Part shown: positions 62,525 to 64,000 of the stretch, in pieces
How positions within the stretch are numbered: position 1 is the first letter of the stretch
Layout of the letters: the number at the start of each line of letters is the position of its first letter
DNA from: Pseudogracilibacillus sp037072025
Lineage (GTDB): Bacteria > Bacillota > Bacilli > Bacillales > Amphibacillaceae
Assembly (NCBI RefSeq): GCF_037072025.1
Contig: NZ_JAXHDD010000010.1
Location: 1-64,000 of the forward strand
Length of the DNA: 64,000 nucleotides
Direction of reading: 5' to 3'
Program-made: the position numbers and the translations under genes
Notes under the pieces: generated by a model
Database searches by the model: none
Told to the model about the DNA's origin: nothing
Seen by the model: the letters and a program-made list of their open reading frames with translations, nothing else

Positions 62525-63189
62525 TCTTTTAACCGATATCCAATTCCCCGAATCGTTTCAATGATTGTTGGGTTTGCTGGATCCTTTTCTATTTTTTCAC
62601 GTAAATAACGTATATGTACCATTAATGTTTTATCGTTCTCTAAATAGGCTTCTTCCCAAATTGATTCATAGATTTGTTCTTTTGTTAAAATTTGATTGGC
62701 ATGCTTAAAAAAATATTGAAAAATAGCATATTGTTTTCCTGTTAAAATGATTTCTTCATCCGTTTCTTTATTAATTATTTGAAAGTCTTTTGGATTTATC
62801 ATTAAATGCTGTATATGTATTGGTTGATCTGTTTTAGAAAATCGCCTTAAAAGAACTTGAATTCGAGCAACCAGTTCGTCTGGATGAAATGGTTTCGTCA
62901 TATAATCATCCGCAAAACTTAAGCCCTCTATTTTATCCTCTATTGCTGTTCTTGCCGAAAGCATAAGGATAGGTAGTTTGTTATTTACATTTTTAATCCG
63001 CTTTCCGATCGAAAAGCCATCTAAACCAGGTAACATCACATCTAATATTACAATATCCACTTCTGATAAATACTTTTCAACATTTTCTCCGGAAATGAGC
63101 CATGTTATATCATATCCTCTTTCTTTCAATTCATTGGTTAACCAATTCCCTATCTCTTTATCGTCTTCTATATATAGTACATGAGCCAT
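62521..63189 (-). CDS. OmpR-family response regulator
   Basis: A 222-residue regulator: VLYIEDDKEIGNWLTNEL, phospho-acceptor Asp in IVILDVMLPGLDG, Lys in DDYMTKPFHPDEL, and a winged helix with LTGKQYAIFQYFFKHANQIL, HIRYLREKIEKDP and ETIRGIGYRL. AGGAGGAAATAAT precedes the ATG. It is coupled to the downstream kinase. Confidence 0.93.
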   Translation of the reverse strand: MAHVLYIEDDKEIGNWLTNELKERGYDITWLISGENVEKYLSEVDIVILDVMLPGLDGFSIGKRIKNVNNKLPILMLSARTAIEDKIEGLSFADDYMTKPFHPDELVARIQVLLRRFSKTDQPIHIQHLMINPKDFQIINKETDEEIILTGKQYAIFQYFFKHANQILTKEQIYESIWEEAYLENDKTLMVHIRYLREKIEKDPANPTIIETIRGIGYRLKE

Positions 63190-63190
63190 A

Positions 63191-64000
63191 TTATTTCCTC
63201 CTAGTTACTTCCAATTGCCATTCAAACCACCTGTCATGTCCATCTATTTTGCCGATCGTTTTATTTGTTTCCTTCCCATCAATAAAATAGTCTAGATGCA
63301 GTTTACCATCAAAGATATTGTTATAAAGATGAAATACATCTCGCTTACGACCTATTTTAGTTATTGTATTCATTAACTGTTTCTTTGCCTCTTGTGGTAG
63401 CTGATTTGCCACATGCGTGTGAAAAATACAAATAACAGAATCATCTTGAATATTATCTACTATCCTTGGGAGTAATGATATTCCATCTCCTTCAATCAAT
63501 TCGAAAGTATTCTCTTTCACGTAACGTGCTGCAGCTCTGAATAATTTTCTTCTTTGTTGATGTTCCGGCCAAATCAAAGCTTTTAGCCAAAGATAATCAT
63601 CTTCGTTAGTCATATCAATTATATGCAAATCAATTCCAATTCTAGTGGAGACAGGAGGTGCAGTCCTTAATAACAACGGTAGTTCATCTGCTATCACTTC
63701 AGAAGTAATGTGCACAGCGGATTGAGGGTGGCCATAGATTTCCTCCGTCGTTTTGTATGAGTAACTGTACTTGTCCCAAAACAATTGTAATCCAGCACTC
63801 GTTCCAATTTCAATAAGAGATAGTGGCTTTTTTACTTGTTCATACATGTAGCAAAATGCCGGATAAAGATATGCAGAGCGCCTAACTTCATTTGTTTGAA
63901 CTAATTTTGTTTGAAGAATATCTATTAGTTGTTCATCATTTTGTAAACAAAAATCTTTAAATGGAGAAAAAGTGTTTTCCACATTTTTTGGATGATGCAC
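63191..64000 (-). CDS. DUF2332 family protein (5' end outside the window)
   Basis: The last 269 residues of a DUF2332 protein: YPAFCYMYEQVKKPLSLIEI then GTSAGLQLFWDKYSY (a methyltransferase-like Gly-rich loop), GIDLHIIDMTNEDDYLWLKA, LIWPEHQQRRKLF, ELIEGDGISLLP and VICIFHTHVANQLPQEA. The family is of unknown function, with features of a Rossmann-type methyltransferase fold. The reading frame runs to the window edge, so the N-terminus lies beyond it. It ends one base before the response regulator start and is probably in the same transcript. Confidence 0.85.
   Translation of the reverse strand: MHHPKNVENTFSPFKDFCLQNDEQLIDILQTKLVQTNEVRRSAYLYPAFCYMYEQVKKPLSLIEIGTSAGLQLFWDKYSYSYKTTEEIYGHPQSAVHITSEVIADELPLLLRTAPPVSTRIGIDLHIIDMTNEDDYLWLKALIWPEHQQRRKLFRAAARYVKENTFELIEGDGISLLPRIVDNIQDDSVICIFHTHVANQLPQEAKKQLMNTITKIGRKRDVFHLYNNIFDGKLHLDYFIDGKETNKTIGKIDGHDRWFEWQLEVTRRK

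Overview
The window is chromosomal DNA from a low-GC, Gram-positive, spore-former-type bacterium. AAGGAGG-like ribosome binding sites, frequent TTG/GTG starts, a B. subtilis-style cydABCD cluster, a split hpaG, CsaA, ribBA and an FMN riboswitch all point to Bacillaceae. The relatives are probably halotolerant genera such as Oceanobacillus or Virgibacillus, but the genus is inferred only.

Layout. (1) 1-4160: accessory DNA. It holds a small hypothetical gene, a VOC protein, an NprR/PlcR-like HTH-TPR regulator followed by a tiny secreted peptide gene with two NGDNADIN repeats, and wrecked transposase genes, one interrupted by a 173-bp MITE-like element. (2) 4348-9484: a citrate-synthase-like gene with two altered catalytic positions, then a Tat-exported GMC oxidoreductase system encoded next to its own tatA and tatC. 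(3) 9537-10311: an element made of eleven 52-bp repeats; a second, inverted and diverged copy with eight repeats lies at 60476-61079. (4) 10471-16313: cytochrome bd oxidase and its CydDC exporter. (5) 17119-20836: riboflavin operon ribD-ribE-ribBA-ribH under an FMN riboswitch and terminator. (6) 21627-25351: membrane protein-CcdA-TlpA thioredoxin-response regulator-histidine kinase operon. (7) 25447-31127: a second copy of the MITE, then housekeeping genes: acetyltransferase, CsaA, M24 peptidase, GTPase, lipoprotein, MBL hydrolase.

(8) 32029-48120 is a complete 4-hydroxyphenylacetate (HPA) meta-cleavage locus. HpaB/HpaC hydroxylate HPA to homoprotocatechuate, HpaD opens the ring, HpaE oxidises the semialdehyde, HpaF and the two HpaG halves isomerise and decarboxylate, a DapA-type aldolase probably makes pyruvate plus succinate semialdehyde, and GabD oxidises the latter to succinate. 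A DctPQM TRAP transporter probably brings in the substrate. A RibF-like FAD synthetase paralogue sits inside the hpaB operon. A GntR and a LysR regulator are divergently placed. The same palindrome, CATATAT-N6-ATATATG, lies in both divergent control regions, and a weaker copy precedes the aldolase gene, which suggests a shared operator; possible cre sites suggest CcpA control.

(9) 48206-56671: GmhB-like phosphatase, broken catalase and chromate-transporter genes, a beta-lactamase-fold protein, a PadR/HAAS/beta-propeller operon, and an ABC-F protein with an attenuator-like leader. (10) 56874-64000: alpha/beta hydrolase, a BcrA/lantibiotic-immunity-type ABC transporter, the second repeat element, a two-component system and a DUF2332 gene cut by the window edge.

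No rRNA, tRNA or CRISPR array was seen. Intergenic spaces are unusually rich in short degenerate repeats, interspersed elements and gene relics.
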